Shown: in pieces, positions 9,266 to 18,625 of the stretch
Layout: the number at the start of each line of letters is the position of its first letter
Numbering within the stretch: the stretch's first letter is position 1
NCBI GenBank assembly: GCA_036490515.1
Contig: DASXDU010000007.1
Coordinates: forward strand, 248,001 to 312,000
Direction of reading: 5' to 3'
DNA length: 64,000 nucleotides
DNA from: Palsa-1150 sp036490515
Lineage (GTDB): Bacteria; Myxococcota_A; Polyangia; Polyangiales; Polyangiaceae
Translations under genes and position numbers: made by a program
The notes under the pieces: generated by a model
What the model saw: only the letters and a program-made list of their open reading frames with translations
What the model was told of the DNA's origin: nothing
Database searches by the model: none

Positions 9266-9955
9266 GTGGGCCGCGACCAACCCTGGAAGGCTGCGAAGCG
9301 GGAGCGGCTGCGCCTCCGCAACGAATACGTCGAGGCACGCGAGACGTCCGGGAGAGGGCGCGGCCTCTTCGCACGGAGAGCCTTCGTCACCGGCGAGGTC
9401 GTCTGCACGTTCACGGGCCGCGTGGTGCCGTCGGCGGACGACCTGCCCGCCGACCTGCGTCACTACGTGGTCGAGACCAGGTCCGACCGCGTCCTCGTGC
9501 CGGAGATCTCCGAGGTGGGCGGTCACGTCGCCAACCACAGCTGCCGTCCCAACACGACGTTCGCGTTCTCGGAGCGCGAGGACACGCTGTTCCTGGAGGC
9601 GACGCGCGCGATCGCCGCCGGTGACGAGATCACGGACTTCTACAACTGGCTCGGGTTCGACAACCCGCAGTGCCTCTGCGGAGAAGAGCACTGCGCCGGC
9701 GTCATCGGCTTCCGCTGGACCCGCGCCGGCGACGAGAAGTGGGAGCTCCGCGAGACGGACTTCTGCCACGCCCTCGCCGTCGCCGCCGCCAACCGGAACG
9801 CCACGATCAAGGAGCTCGTGACCCGCCTCTGCAAGACGTACCCGAGCACGGACGAAGCCGTGCGCCTTTACCGGCCGGTCATCGTGAAGGCCGCCGAGAG
9901 CCTCCCCCCCGAGGACGGCGCGTGGTTGCTCCGCCTCTTCAAGCTCGAACGCTGA
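9266..9955 (+). CDS. SET domain-containing protein
   Basis: 229 residues from a GTG at 9266 with a GGAGA ribosome site 7 bases upstream; in-frame ATGs at 9236 and 9206 are alternatives without one. SET-domain motifs appear in order: GRGLFARRAF, then NHSCRPNT (the conserved NHSC pseudoknot strand) and GDEITDFYNW, followed by a Cys-containing post-SET-like CLCGEEHCAG. The family transfers methyl groups from S-adenosylmethionine to protein lysines; bacterial members are uncommon and their targets largely unknown. The C-terminal 80 residues are helical and unassigned. Confidence 0.85.
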   Translation: MGRDQPWKAAKRERLRLRNEYVEARETSGRGRGLFARRAFVTGEVVCTFTGRVVPSADDLPADLRHYVVETRSDRVLVPEISEVGGHVANHSCRPNTTFAFSEREDTLFLEATRAIAAGDEITDFYNWLGFDNPQCLCGEEHCAGVIGFRWTRAGDEKWELRETDFCHALAVAAANRNATIKELVTRLCKTYPSTDEAVRLYRPVIVKAAESLPPEDGAWLLRLFKLER

Positions 9956-10025
9956 AACGCCGAGACGCGGTAGCGCGCGGCACCCCGAGCGCCACGCTGC
10001 GCGTCCGGTGCTATGAAGCACCGCG

Positions 10026-10589
10026 ATGTCGACCGCAGGTCCGCTCCGCCTAGACGCCCTCCGGGCAACGAGCCCGAGGAAGGCGACGTTCATCGTCCTC
10101 GCCGTGAGCGCCGTCGCGCTCCTCTTGCTCGTGGGTGTTCTCTACGGACACGGGCGCGCCTCGAGCGTCCCGGTGTGGGTGTCCTGGCTCCCGGCGGTCA
10201 ACGCCTTGCTCAACGCCACGAGCGCCGTGTTCCTGGTCCTCGCGTTCCTCGCGATTCGTCGCCGGGACGTCGTCACGCACTCGCGGCGCATGCTGGCCGC
10301 GCTCGCGGCGTCCGCGCTCTTCCTCGTCTCGTACGTCGCGTACCATTCGGTCCACGGCGACACGGCGTTCGGCGGCCACGGCGTGATCCGCCCCATCTAC
10401 TTCGGCATCCTCATCTCCCACGTGCTCCTCTCCGCCGTCGCGCTGCCGCTCGTGTTCCTCAGCTTCTTTTTCTCCCTGTCGGGCCGCTTTCCCGGGCACA
10501 AGAAGATCGCGCGCTACACGCTCCCCGTGTGGCTGTACGTGTCGATCACGGGGGTGGCGGTCTTCGCCCTGCTGCGCGTCTACGGGTAG
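10026..10589 (+). CDS. DUF420 family membrane protein
   Basis: 187 residues with five predicted membrane segments and the pattern of DUF420 proteins: conserved His residues in the loops (SYVAYHSVHGD and ISHVLLS) and a charged SRRML between helices 2 and 3. Members are often encoded near respiratory oxidase genes and are proposed to help assemble or donate to haem-copper oxidases. No oxidase genes lie in this window, so the role here is inferred from the family alone. Inner membrane. Confidence 0.85.
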   Translation: MSTAGPLRLDALRATSPRKATFIVLAVSAVALLLLVGVLYGHGRASSVPVWVSWLPAVNALLNATSAVFLVLAFLAIRRRDVVTHSRRMLAALAASALFLVSYVAYHSVHGDTAFGGHGVIRPIYFGILISHVLLSAVALPLVFLSFFFSLSGRFPGHKKIARYTLPVWLYVSITGVAVFALLRVYG

Positions 10590-10640
10590 AGCCGGGCGCC
10601 CAGGGAGGCCGGCCGGGACCTCGCATCGTTCGTCGTCCTC

Positions 10641-11177
10641 TCAGCGGTAGGCCTCGTCCGTCTCCGGCGGGGCGGGGAGCGCGGGGGCTCGCGCGAAGAT
10701 CCCGCGCAGCAGGCGCTCGGACTCCCTGGCTTCCCTCGCCGTGGCGAAGGACAGGAGCCCGGCGAGGACGACCGGGAGCGCCAGGACGAGCATCGCCGAG
10801 GGAAGCCCGCACTCGAGACCCACGACGGCCATGATGGACGCGATGACGGTCACCGCGCCGAGGCAAAGGGACAGGATCAGGAGCACCACGGTGCGGGGCC
10901 GGACGACGACGCGGGCTCCCTGGTGATGCGACGACTCGACGACGACGTCGAATCGCAGCGGGAACGTGCTCTGGTCGCCGGCCCTGCGGGAGAGGCGGAA
11001 GCGCCCGTGGCCCTCGCTGCCCACGAAGACCGCGTCGTCGTGCCCGCCGTCGCCGGGGACCGCTCGTTGCGGGGCGACCTTCTTCCGGAGCTCGATCTCC
11101 GCGACGGTGGGCGACCAGCTCGTCTCGACGACGAAGGTGCGCCAGGGCAAGAGATCGCGCGCTCGCATGCCGCTCAT
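10641..11177 (-). CDS. Hypothetical membrane protein
   Basis: 178 residues from the ATG at 11177. The first 90 residues are soluble and beta-rich. Two hydrophobic segments follow (about residues 94-116 and 125-146), then a short charged tail with an EARESERLLRG helix. No family recognised. It is convergent with the DUF420 gene and divergent from the gene at 11290. Confidence 0.6.
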   Translation of the reverse strand: MSGMRARDLLPWRTFVVETSWSPTVAEIELRKKVAPQRAVPGDGGHDDAVFVGSEGHGRFRLSRRAGDQSTFPLRFDVVVESSHHQGARVVVRPRTVVLLILSLCLGAVTVIASIMAVVGLECGLPSAMLVLALPVVLAGLLSFATAREARESERLLRGIFARAPALPAPPETDEAYR

Positions 11178-11289
11178 GGTCGCATCAGGCGCGGAAGGAG
11201 GCGCGGTTCCTCGTTCCCGTCGGGCCGTCGCGCTCTTCGCGATGTCGCCGATGCTTGGCGCGCCGGGCGCCGAGGTTCACCATGGGCCC

Positions 11290-11880
11290 ATGACTTCCGC
11301 GATGCGCCCCCTCGTGACGGCGTCCGTGGCGCTCGCGGTTCTGTACGCACCGCTCGGCGCCCGTGCGCAGACCGCGGCCCCCGCGCCGGTCACCGCCGCT
11401 CCACCGCCGCCCCCGGGCGCCGCGCCGCAGCGATCGCCGTGGCTCGAGGGCGATCCGATCCCGGCGGGCTACCATGTCGAGGACAAGCCCCGCGCGGGCC
11501 TGGTCACCGCGGGGTTCCTCGTCGCGGGCATCCCCTACGGCCTCAGCGCGATCACGGCCTGGGCGGCGGACGGCAAGAACGAGTCCGGATGGTTGTTCGT
11601 GCCGTTCGCCGGCCCGTGGGTGACCCTGGGCCGTCGCGCGTACACGTGCAACCTCGACGCCTCCAACCAGACCACGTCGCAGAGCCTCGGGTGCGTCGCG
11701 GACGTCTTCGCCGTCATGGGCCTCATCACCGACGGGATCATGCAGGTCGCCGGTGGCTCGCTCCTGCTCGCGGGCTACGTGGCCACCAAGCCGGGTCTGG
11801 TCCGCAACGACGCGACGCTGCGCGTGCTCCCGATGCGCATCGGGACGGGCGCGGGCGCCGGCGCAGTCGGATCCTTCTGA
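11290..11880 (+). CDS. Secreted or membrane-associated hypothetical protein
   Basis: 196 residues from the ATG at 11290. The N-terminus is a cleavable signal peptide ending GARAQ, followed by a Pro/Ala-rich stretch (about residues 22-50). Three hydrophobic segments follow, with YGLSAITAWAADGKNESGW and a late GSLLLAGYVATKPG. This style recurs in myxobacterial envelope proteins of unknown role. It is 23 bp upstream of the beta-barrel protein gene on the same strand. Confidence 0.65.
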   Translation: MTSAMRPLVTASVALAVLYAPLGARAQTAAPAPVTAAPPPPPGAAPQRSPWLEGDPIPAGYHVEDKPRAGLVTAGFLVAGIPYGLSAITAWAADGKNESGWLFVPFAGPWVTLGRRAYTCNLDASNQTTSQSLGCVADVFAVMGLITDGIMQVAGGSLLLAGYVATKPGLVRNDATLRVLPMRIGTGAGAGAVGSF

Positions 11881-11903
11881 GGAGGTCGCGAAGCGCGTCG
11901 CCC

Positions 11904-12602
11904 ATGGTCGATCACGCAGACATCTACACGGAACCCGCAGCCGACGCCGACACGCTGGGCAACCTCGGTCCGCTGACCGGGATGGCCGGCGTCTGGACGA
12001 GCGGCGGCGGCGAGGACGTCCATCCCACGGCCGCGGGGCCCGAGCACCAGGCCTTCATCGAGCGGTACGAGCTTCAGCCGATCGATCCGCAGACCAACGG
12101 CCCACAGCTCCTCTACGGCCTCCGCTACCACACGCACATCGTCAAGCCCGGCGCGGTCGAGACGTTCCACGATCAGGTGGGTTACTGGCTCTGGGAGCCG
12201 GCGACGGGCACGGTCTTCTACACGCTGTCGATTCCGCGCGCGCAGGTCGCCATGGCGACCGGCCACGCCGCACCCGGCGCGAAGACGTTTCGCCTCGAAG
12301 CCGTCCGCGGCTCGGAGTCGAACGGGATCGTGTCCAATCCGTTTCTGGAGCGAGCGTTCAAGACGCTGGAGGTCACGATCGAGGTGACGCTGCATCCGGA
12401 CGGAACGTGGTCCTACGAGCAGGACACCGTGATGGCCGTCGCCGGCGCGAAGGCACCGTTTCACCACACGAATCGCAACACGCTCCGGAAGCTCGCCGAG
12501 CCGACGCCGAACCCGCTCGCCGCGCAGCGGGTGAATCCTACCGCAGGGGCACCGAGCCTGGGCCTCGGCATCGGCAGCCTCCGCGCCGCGGAGAGGCGGT
12601 AG
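11904..12602 (+). CDS. Haem-binding beta-barrel (nitrobindin/THAP4-like, DUF1794) protein
   Basis: 232 residues from the ATG at 11904. LGPLTGMAGVWTSGGGED near the N-terminus, the tyrosine- and histidine-rich strands LLYGLRYHTHIV and FHDQVGYWLWEP, and a later TWSYEQDTVM match the fatty-acid-binding-protein-like fold of the THAP4/nitrobindin group. In characterised relatives this fold binds ferric haem through a His and reacts with NO or peroxynitrite. Whether the haem-ligand His is kept here was not established. Probably soluble. Confidence 0.75.
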   Translation: MVDHADIYTEPAADADTLGNLGPLTGMAGVWTSGGGEDVHPTAAGPEHQAFIERYELQPIDPQTNGPQLLYGLRYHTHIVKPGAVETFHDQVGYWLWEPATGTVFYTLSIPRAQVAMATGHAAPGAKTFRLEAVRGSESNGIVSNPFLERAFKTLEVTIEVTLHPDGTWSYEQDTVMAVAGAKAPFHHTNRNTLRKLAEPTPNPLAAQRVNPTAGAPSLGLGIGSLRAAERR

Positions 12603-12612
12603 GATCGAGGCC

Positions 12613-14262
12613 GTGCGCCTCGAGGTCCCTCCGCACGTGCACCTCGACGAGGATCCGCCGGGACGCGAGTGGGGTCTTCTCCGCGGCTTCCACCTCCAGA
12701 GCTACCAGCTCCCCGAGCCCATCGCCTTCCCGCGCGATCTCTTCGCGCGGCCCCTCGCGGAGCACGCGCGCCTGCTCGAGCAGCACGCCGCGGAGATCCT
12801 CGAGGCCCCGTTCGACCTCCCCGCCAAGACGCCCGCCGAGCGCTTCGCGAGCCCCGATCGGCTCTGCTGGTACACGACGCTCCTCGTCGCCGACGCCGAC
12901 GGGCACGAGGTCCACAAGTGGAGGACCGCGGACGCGTCGTACGTCGTTCAGGGGTATCGCGGCGTCGTGCGGCGCATGACGGAGGTGCCTGCCGAGGACA
13001 CGACGTACGTGGTCGTCCTCACCGGCGAGGCGGTGTCGCTGCACCTCCTCCGCTTGCTGCCACCCGTCCGCGCAGGGGAGCCCGCGAGGCTCGCGATCCT
13101 GGAGCGCGATCTCGTCGTCGAGCCGCGGGAGCAGTGGCACTGGCGCGATCGCCGCCACGTCCGGACGTGGTGGACGACGCCCGCGGGCGATCTCGTCGCG
13201 TCCCGGGTCCCCGTCCGCGCATGGCCCCGCAACGCGCGCGAGAAGGTCGAGGCGGTCCTCGCCATCCGCGCGGCCAGCGTGCGCCGGCGGGTGGCGGCGT
13301 ACCTCGACGAGACGCGGGACGAGCGCCGCCCCGAGCCCCCGCTCGCCGTCGTGGACATCGGTCCCCGTGGCGAGGAGCTCGACGTCGTCCCGTTCAGCTT
13401 CAAGGGCATCTGGCAGTCCAGGCAGCCCAGGATCGAGGAGGCGCTCCGCGTTCCGCGCGCCGGGCTCCTTCCCGTGCTCGTGGTCGACACCTGGTGGATC
13501 GCGCTCGCGTGGCTGCCGCTCGATCCACGCGCTGACGCCGCGGTCCCCGTGCTCCTCGTCGAGGAGCAACCGCGCGAGGCCGAGGAGGAGGACGAGCCGC
13601 CGTCCCCGAAGGCGAAGGCGAACGCGACGCCGCCGCTCGACCTGAGCCCCGCCGAGCGCTTCCAGGCGCTGTGGGACGACTTCTCGCCCGAAGGTCCGGG
13701 CGCCCCGGACCCGTTCGAGGTGCGCTTCGCGTGGGCGTTCGGGCTGCTGAGCGTCGTCGTCTCGGTGTTGCTGTGCGTCGTGTGCTGGCAGACGCTCGAG
13801 GCGCACGCGTACATGAGCCGTGCCGTGCTCGCCACGTTCGTCGTGAGCGCGGCCGTCCTCGCGGGCATGCTCTGGGTGTCCGTGGGCAAGTTTCGCGAAT
13901 TGATGCGGGCGATCGATCCCGCCCGTCGCAGGCGCCGCTGGGAGGCGTGGAAGCAGATGAACGAGATCGAGGGGGGCGGCGAGCCTGCCGAGGAGCCCGA
14001 TCCGGCCGCGGAGCACCGCAAGGAGTGGATGCGCCGCCTCGCGAACCGCCTCGCCCGCCTGGAACGCCTCGTCGACCTCGACGCTCCGGCGAACATCACC
14101 CAGGAGGAGCGACGCATGGTCCGCGAGGCGATCGCCGAGCTCGAGAAGTCGGACGCCGACGCCGTGATGGGCGCGTGGCCCAGGGCCGTCCGCTTGCTGG
14201 CGACCCCGGAGGAGCGGCGCGACGCGAGAGGCAAGGTCGCGGCGAAGGACAAGCCGAACTGA
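12613..14262 (+). CDS. Large hypothetical protein with two membrane segments
   Basis: 549 residues from a GTG at 12613, 10 bp after the preceding stop. The first 370 residues are soluble, rich in Trp and charged residues. A Lys/Pro/Glu linker (about 315-340) precedes two membrane helices near residues 372-397 and 402-425. The tail is charged and probably coiled-coil (RRLANRLARLERLVDLD). No family recognised. Topology suggests two cytosolic domains joined by a membrane hairpin. Likely co-transcribed with the gene before it. Confidence 0.7.
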   Translation: MRLEVPPHVHLDEDPPGREWGLLRGFHLQSYQLPEPIAFPRDLFARPLAEHARLLEQHAAEILEAPFDLPAKTPAERFASPDRLCWYTTLLVADADGHEVHKWRTADASYVVQGYRGVVRRMTEVPAEDTTYVVVLTGEAVSLHLLRLLPPVRAGEPARLAILERDLVVEPREQWHWRDRRHVRTWWTTPAGDLVASRVPVRAWPRNAREKVEAVLAIRAASVRRRVAAYLDETRDERRPEPPLAVVDIGPRGEELDVVPFSFKGIWQSRQPRIEEALRVPRAGLLPVLVVDTWWIALAWLPLDPRADAAVPVLLVEEQPREAEEEDEPPSPKAKANATPPLDLSPAERFQALWDDFSPEGPGAPDPFEVRFAWAFGLLSVVVSVLLCVVCWQTLEAHAYMSRAVLATFVVSAAVLAGMLWVSVGKFRELMRAIDPARRRRRWEAWKQMNEIEGGGEPAEEPDPAAEHRKEWMRRLANRLARLERLVDLDAPANITQEERRMVREAIAELEKSDADAVMGAWPRAVRLLATPEERRDARGKVAAKDKPN

Positions 14263-14375
14263 GGCTCGGGGCACGAGACGCCGACATCCATCGGGGGTCG
14301 GCCTGACGCGTTCGTGAAACCGTTTGGCGCGCTTACGAAAGGCGTGGGTCGGTTCCGCGAGTAGAAGGGGCGTCC

Positions 14376-15128
14376 ATGACCAGGAACGCCGGGTGGGCCC
14401 TCCTCGCGGCGGTGACCGTCGCCGGATGCACCACGAACGTGTACGGCTGCGACGCCGGCGCGGGCGGTACCGGCAGCGACTCGGGCGGCGCCGGGTTCGG
14501 CCTCTCCGCGAACTCCGGCCTCGTCGGCGAGTGGTCGATGCCCGTCCCGAACGAGCCCGGCCTGACGGCCGGATGGTACTTCGACGCCGACGGCAACTGC
14601 GGGAACTTCGCTTCCCGGGCCAGGTCGGCCCCCATCTGCCTGACCTCGACCTGCACCTACACGTTCGACGGGACGACGCTCACCACCACGCTGTCGCGTG
14701 GCTCGAGCGCGCCGGGCACGAGCGAGGCGACGGTCGCCTTCTCGCGCGGCGGGTATGCCGCGACGTTGACGTCCCCGGGCTGCGACGCCGGACCCGGACT
14801 CTGCGAGACTTCCCTCAAGCGCGAGGACTTCACCGACAACCACCGCTGCCCCAGCGCGACGGACCCCACGCGACCAGGTACGCCGATGCTCTGGAAGGTC
14901 GTCATGAGTGTGCTCACCGTGGGGGTCGTCTTCTGGGCCTACTCGTTCCTTCGTTCGGCCATCGTCACCCTCCGGACCGGGCGGCCGTTCTTCGTTCAGG
15001 GGCATCGCGATGGTTCGATGCAGATCCAGGCAAGCTTCGGCCGCATTGGCGCCGTTTTCATCACCGCGACGGTGATCGCGATCGCCTACGTGATCGTCCG
15101 AATGGTGCTCGTCGTTTGGGGGTTGTAG
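14376..15128 (+). CDS. Lipoprotein with unusual C-terminal membrane hairpin
   Basis: 250 residues from the ATG at 14376. The N-terminus is a lipoprotein signal (AVTVAGC) and residues about 45-160 form a Thr/Gly-rich secreted-type domain with several Cys. From residue 171 (MLWKVVMSVLTVGVVF) to the end the protein changes to two hydrophobic helices separated by a basic loop. A lipidated exported domain joined to a membrane hairpin is odd. It may be a fusion of two genes, the second starting at the in-frame ATG at 14886. Confidence 0.65.
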   Translation: MTRNAGWALLAAVTVAGCTTNVYGCDAGAGGTGSDSGGAGFGLSANSGLVGEWSMPVPNEPGLTAGWYFDADGNCGNFASRARSAPICLTSTCTYTFDGTTLTTTLSRGSSAPGTSEATVAFSRGGYAATLTSPGCDAGPGLCETSLKREDFTDNHRCPSATDPTRPGTPMLWKVVMSVLTVGVVFWAYSFLRSAIVTLRTGRPFFVQGHRDGSMQIQASFGRIGAVFITATVIAIAYVIVRMVLVVWGL

Positions 15129-15149
15129 CTCCGGGTCGACGCGCCCGGG

Positions 15150-16007
15150 CTACCGTGGTGCCGCCGTTGCCGCCAGCACCTGCTCCTGCAGCGCGCCGAA
15201 GCGCATGCCCGAGGACGTCGAAGGCGCCTGGCCCGAGCCCGCCGCGAGGTCTCCCGCGAGGAGCTCCCTGGCCGCCTGCGCGAGGTTGCCCATCACGCGG
15301 GTGTAGAGCGCGGCGCCGAGGCTGAGACGCTTCACCCCGGCCGCCTGCAGCTCGGCCCACGGCACGGCGCCCTGCATCGTTCCGACGACGAGGTTCACGG
15401 GCTTGGGCGCGACGGCGCGGACGATGGCGCGAACCGCGTCCATGTCCGTCGGGTACGGCGCGTAGAGCACGTCGGCGCCCACGTCGGCGAACGCGGTGAG
15501 CCTGCGGATCGTGTCGCCGAGGTCGGCCCGGCCGTGCAGGTAGTTGTCGGTCCGTCCCGTGAGGACGATCCGCCCCCTGGCGACGCGCGCCGCGGCCTTC
15601 ACGCGCGCGACCGCGTCGTCGAAGGCGTGGATCGGCGCGTCCGGGTTCGCGGTCGTGTCCTCGATCCCCACGCCCGCCAGGCCCGCGTCGATCGCCGCCT
15701 CGACGGTCGCCTCGACGTCGCCGGGCGCCGGCCCGAAGCCGTCCTCCAGGTCTCCGTTGATGGGGATGCCGGTCAGCCGAACGAGGAGCCGCGCGTGCGC
15801 GAGATGCTCGTCACGGCTCACGGCGTGGCGTCCGTCCATGCGGCCGAGCGAGAGCGCGAGCGCCGCCGAGGACGTGCCGAGCGCCTCGAAGCCCGCGCCC
15901 TTCAGCAGGAGCGCCGAGGCGCCGTCCCACGGGTTCGGCATGATGAAGCCGCCGGCACGCTCGTGGAGCGCGCGGAAACGTTCGTAGAGCTGGGGTTGCG
16001 TCTGCAT
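15150..16007 (-). CDS. Isocitrate lyase/PEP mutase superfamily protein
   Basis: 285 residues from the ATG at 16007. Superfamily motifs are visible: PNPWDGASALLL near the N-terminus, DLEDGFGPAPGD for the Mg2+-binding acidic loop, GIEDTT, and TGRTDNYLHG. Members cleave or form C-C or P-C bonds (2-methylisocitrate lyase, carboxyPEP or oxaloacetate hydrolases). This one lacks the KKCGH signature of isocitrate lyase, so it belongs to the broad, poorly assigned branch. Cytosolic, apparently monocistronic. Confidence 0.9.
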   Translation of the reverse strand: MQTQPQLYERFRALHERAGGFIMPNPWDGASALLLKGAGFEALGTSSAALALSLGRMDGRHAVSRDEHLAHARLLVRLTGIPINGDLEDGFGPAPGDVEATVEAAIDAGLAGVGIEDTTANPDAPIHAFDDAVARVKAAARVARGRIVLTGRTDNYLHGRADLGDTIRRLTAFADVGADVLYAPYPTDMDAVRAIVRAVAPKPVNLVVGTMQGAVPWAELQAAGVKRLSLGAALYTRVMGNLAQAARELLAGDLAAGSGQAPSTSSGMRFGALQEQVLAATAAPR

Positions 16008-16099
16008 GCGGAGGTCCTAGCGCCGCCGCTTCGGGAACGGAATGCCCGGCCTCCGCGGGAAGCCCTTCGGGCAGCTCGAGCTGGTGCTAGAATTTCGTC

Positions 16100-16408
16100 G
16101 TGGCTCGAGCGCTGCCCGAAACGATGCGCTGGATCTTCTGGGACCTAGACTTCGACGATCTGGACGTCGACGCCCACGCCGATGCGATCCTCGCACGCGC
16201 GCTCGAGCAGGGGCGCCTCGAAGACGTCCGGGCCATCCTGTCGCTCTACGGACCCGAGCGCGTCCACCAGTTCTTCCGCGACGTGGCGCACCCCCTCATC
16301 AGCTCGCGGACCCGCGCGTTCTGGCGAGCCTACTTCCACGCGGAGGACGAGCCATGGGCGATGCCCCCGGCCTTTCGGACCAGCAGCGCCGCGCTCTGGA
16401 TCGACTGA
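16100..16408 (+). CDS. DUF6922-like putative antitoxin
   Basis: 102 residues from a GTG at 16100. MRWIFWDLDFDDLDVDAHAD near the start and ERVHQFFRDV in the middle match small proteins usually encoded just before AbiEii/AbiGii-type nucleotidyltransferases, where they are thought to be the antitoxin partner. Here it overlaps the start of such a gene (16354) by 55 bp, but that gene is broken. It may therefore be an orphan or residual antitoxin. Confidence 0.65.
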   Translation: MARALPETMRWIFWDLDFDDLDVDAHADAILARALEQGRLEDVRAILSLYGPERVHQFFRDVAHPLISSRTRAFWRAYFHAEDEPWAMPPAFRTSSAALWID

Positions 16409-16828
16409 GCCCCCTGCCGGTGCTGCGCGACTTCTACCTCGCGGGCGGCTCTGCGCTCGCAATACGGTTCGCGCATCGGAGGTCCGCCGCTCGACGGCAC
16501 GACCGAGATTGAAGGCGTGGCCATGGCCAGCGCGCGCGATCTGGCCGTCATGAAGCTCTCCGCAATCTCGCGCCGGGGACTCCGTCGGGACTTCTGGGAC
16601 CTCTACGAGGTGCTCCGGCGAACGAGCCTGACCTTGCGCACTTGCGGCGAAGCGTACGTGCAGCGATTTGGCGTTCGAGAAGCGGACCTCTACCACGTGC
16701 TTCGAGGGTTGACCTACTTCGACGACGCCGAGAAGGACCCGCTCTTCCCGCCGGGCCTCGACGCAAAGAAGTGGAGCGCGATCCAGGAATTCTTCCGCCG
16801 GGAGGCGCCGAAGCTCGTGGCGCCCTGA
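16354..16828 (+). pseudogene. AbiEii/AbiGii-like nucleotidyltransferase toxin, internally deleted
   Basis: The first frame (ATG at 16354) reads LPVLRDFYLAGGSALAIRFAHRR, the typical start of AbiEii-type toxins just before the catalytic DxD. It then shifts and stops at 16512. The C-terminal part continues in another frame: GTTEIEGVAMASARDLAVMK, then RRDFWDLYEVL. The DLDFF-type catalytic segment and roughly 80-100 residues normally between these blocks are missing, consistent with one internal deletion that also shifted the frame. The product should be inactive. The partner DUF6922-like gene precedes it. Confidence 0.7.
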
Positions 16829-16871
16829 GGCTGTCCATCTCATCTTCGCCGGCGCCGCCGGGGATCGCGCG

Positions 16872-17633
16872 CTACTTCGGTGGCTTCGAGCCCGTCACGA
16901 GACGCGTCGCGGGGATGCCCATGCCCCACAAGAAGCGCCAGCCGAGGTGCCGGCGCGTGACGGCGACGAGGCCGCGCTCCTCGAGCCGCCTGGCGTACGT
17001 GGCCGTCCGCGCGAGGTCCGCGATCGCGACGCGGCCCCCCGGCCGGAGCACGCGCGCGATCTCGTCGATGGCCTGCATGCGGCCCTCGCGGACGAGGATG
17101 TTGTGGATGGCGAGGCTTGAGACCACGAGATCGAACGACGCGTCCGCGAAGGGCATCTTCCGCATGTCTCCCGTCACCAGCTCGCACCGGTCCTGCACGC
17201 CCTCTCGCTCGAGGTTGCGGCGCGCCGCGTCCGGCCCGTTGCCCGACTGATCGGCGGTGCTCCACAGATCGATCCCGACGACCCGCCCGCGCGGCAGCGC
17301 CTTGGCGATCATCGTCAACACCGCGCCCCGGCCGCATCCCACGTCGAGCACGCGCTCGTCGCCCGCGAGCTGCAGGCCCTCGACGAGCTCCGCCCAGACC
17401 GCGAACTTCCCCCGGCGCGTCGTGTGGAGATAGATGCCGATCGTCGTGAGGAGCGACGCGGCGCCGGCGAACGGGAACGCCGCGCCGCCGGGGTGCTCGC
17501 CGCAGACGAGGACGATCGCGAAGACGAGCAGCGCCACGCCGCCCGCGGCCATCCCGAGGACACCGGCGAGCAGCCCGTCGATGCCGTACTCGCCGCGTCG
17601 ATCGAGGAGGGTGGCGTGGAGCGGAGGCTGCAT
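16872..17633 (-). CDS. Membrane-anchored class I SAM-dependent methyltransferase
   Basis: 253 residues from the ATG at 17633. Two N-terminal hydrophobic segments (about residues 18-42 and 52-68) precede a Rossmann methyltransferase domain. Motif I is VLDVGCGRGAVLTMI, an acidic post-I strand reads VVGIDLW, and the usual FDLVVSSLAIHNI and LRPGGRVAIADL follow. Soluble relatives methylate small molecules or lipids. The anchor hints at a membrane-located substrate, but this is inference. It is divergent from the small gene at 17691. Confidence 0.85.
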   Translation of the reverse strand: MQPPLHATLLDRRGEYGIDGLLAGVLGMAAGGVALLVFAIVLVCGEHPGGAAFPFAGAASLLTTIGIYLHTTRRGKFAVWAELVEGLQLAGDERVLDVGCGRGAVLTMIAKALPRGRVVGIDLWSTADQSGNGPDAARRNLEREGVQDRCELVTGDMRKMPFADASFDLVVSSLAIHNILVREGRMQAIDEIARVLRPGGRVAIADLARTATYARRLEERGLVAVTRRHLGWRFLWGMGIPATRLVTGSKPPK

Positions 17634-17690
17634 GGGGCGGGAGCCGAGGATAGCGTGACCTACCTCGGCGACGGACGCTCGGAGGGCGTG

Positions 17691-17885
17691 ATGGAGGAGA
17701 GCGACTTCGAAGGCACCCTGGTGCTCGAGCAACTGGCGGAGATCGGACGGGTCGAGGAGTTCTTCGACGCGGTCGACGCGGACGACGTCCCGCGCGCGGT
17801 CAAGCTGCTGAAGAGGGCGGGCGTCGACGGGGCGACGATCGCGGTGGTCGTGAAGAAGATGGAGGAGGGGGGCGGGGAGCACTGA
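17691..17885 (+). CDS. Small acidic hypothetical protein
   Basis: 64 residues from the ATG at 17691, with a good GGAGGG ribosome site 5-6 bases upstream. The sequence is helical, e.g. VPRAVKLLKRAGVDGATI. The strong ribosome site and absence of a competing gene support it. No known family. It is divergent from the methyltransferase gene with 57 bp between the starts. Confidence 0.6.
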   Translation: MEESDFEGTLVLEQLAEIGRVEEFFDAVDADDVPRAVKLLKRAGVDGATIAVVVKKMEEGGGEH

Positions 17886-17960
17886 GGTTCCGCGCGCGCC
17901 GCGCCGCTACCGCCGAAGCTCCCACGGTGTTGCCCACCTCCGCGAATCCTGAGTGGCCTC

Positions 17961-18539
17961 TCAGGTCTCCGGCATCCACCACGTTGCGATGGGCGCCTCG
18001 CCCTCGAAGGGGGGAAGCGCGAGGCTCGCCTCGTCGGTCGCGGCGGCGACGCGGACGGGGCGCTCGCCGACGGTCTCGTACACCTCGACGAACCGGGCCT
18101 CGGGGTCGACCAACCAGACCCACCGCACGCCACCGCGCGCGTAGAGAGGCAGCTTGAGCACGCGATCGGCGCGCGCCGTGCTGGCCGAGAGCACCTCGCA
18201 GCACCAGTCGGGCAGGACGGTCATGGGGTTGTCGCGCGGCAGCGTCGCGACGCGGTCGACGCGCCAGCCCGCGAGATCGGGGACCGCGAGCAGGTCGCCC
18301 GGAAAACGGACCTCCATCTCGCGAAGGATCCACCAGCCGGTGCCGCCGCGGCGCGCGTCGAACCGCCGGAGCCAGTCGTCGATGAGGCTCTCCGAGTGGG
18401 CGTGCGGCAGCCCGGGGCGGCTCATCGTCGTGAGCACGCCGGGCTCGAGGATCTGACCGGTCACCCCCTCGGGGAGGGCCTCGATGCGCCGGTACAGGTC
18501 GTCGAACGAGGGACGCGGGCGAGGGGACTGCGAGGGCAT
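17961..18539 (-). CDS. Uma2 family (PD-(D/E)XK-fold) endonuclease-like protein
   Basis: 192 residues from the ATG at 18539; an in-frame ATG at 18551 is the alternative. The Uma2 layout is clear: SFDDLYRRIEALPEGV, then LPHAHSESLIDDWL, VPDLAGWRVDR with the catalytic-type Asp, and DWCCEVLSAST with the Glu-Val-Leu-Ser block. Uma2 proteins have a restriction-endonuclease fold and are abundant in multicellular bacteria, but their role is not settled. Monocistronic by context. Confidence 0.85.
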   Translation of the reverse strand: MPSQSPRPRPSFDDLYRRIEALPEGVTGQILEPGVLTTMSRPGLPHAHSESLIDDWLRRFDARRGGTGWWILREMEVRFPGDLLAVPDLAGWRVDRVATLPRDNPMTVLPDWCCEVLSASTARADRVLKLPLYARGGVRWVWLVDPEARFVEVYETVGERPVRVAAATDEASLALPPFEGEAPIATWWMPET

Positions 18540-18625
18540 GGTCGATTGCATCGTACCGCGGGCCGTTTCACGACGCATGCCGTGGGCTTGGTGCGAGAAA
18601 GCCCGGCGATCATGCGGTGAGGGGG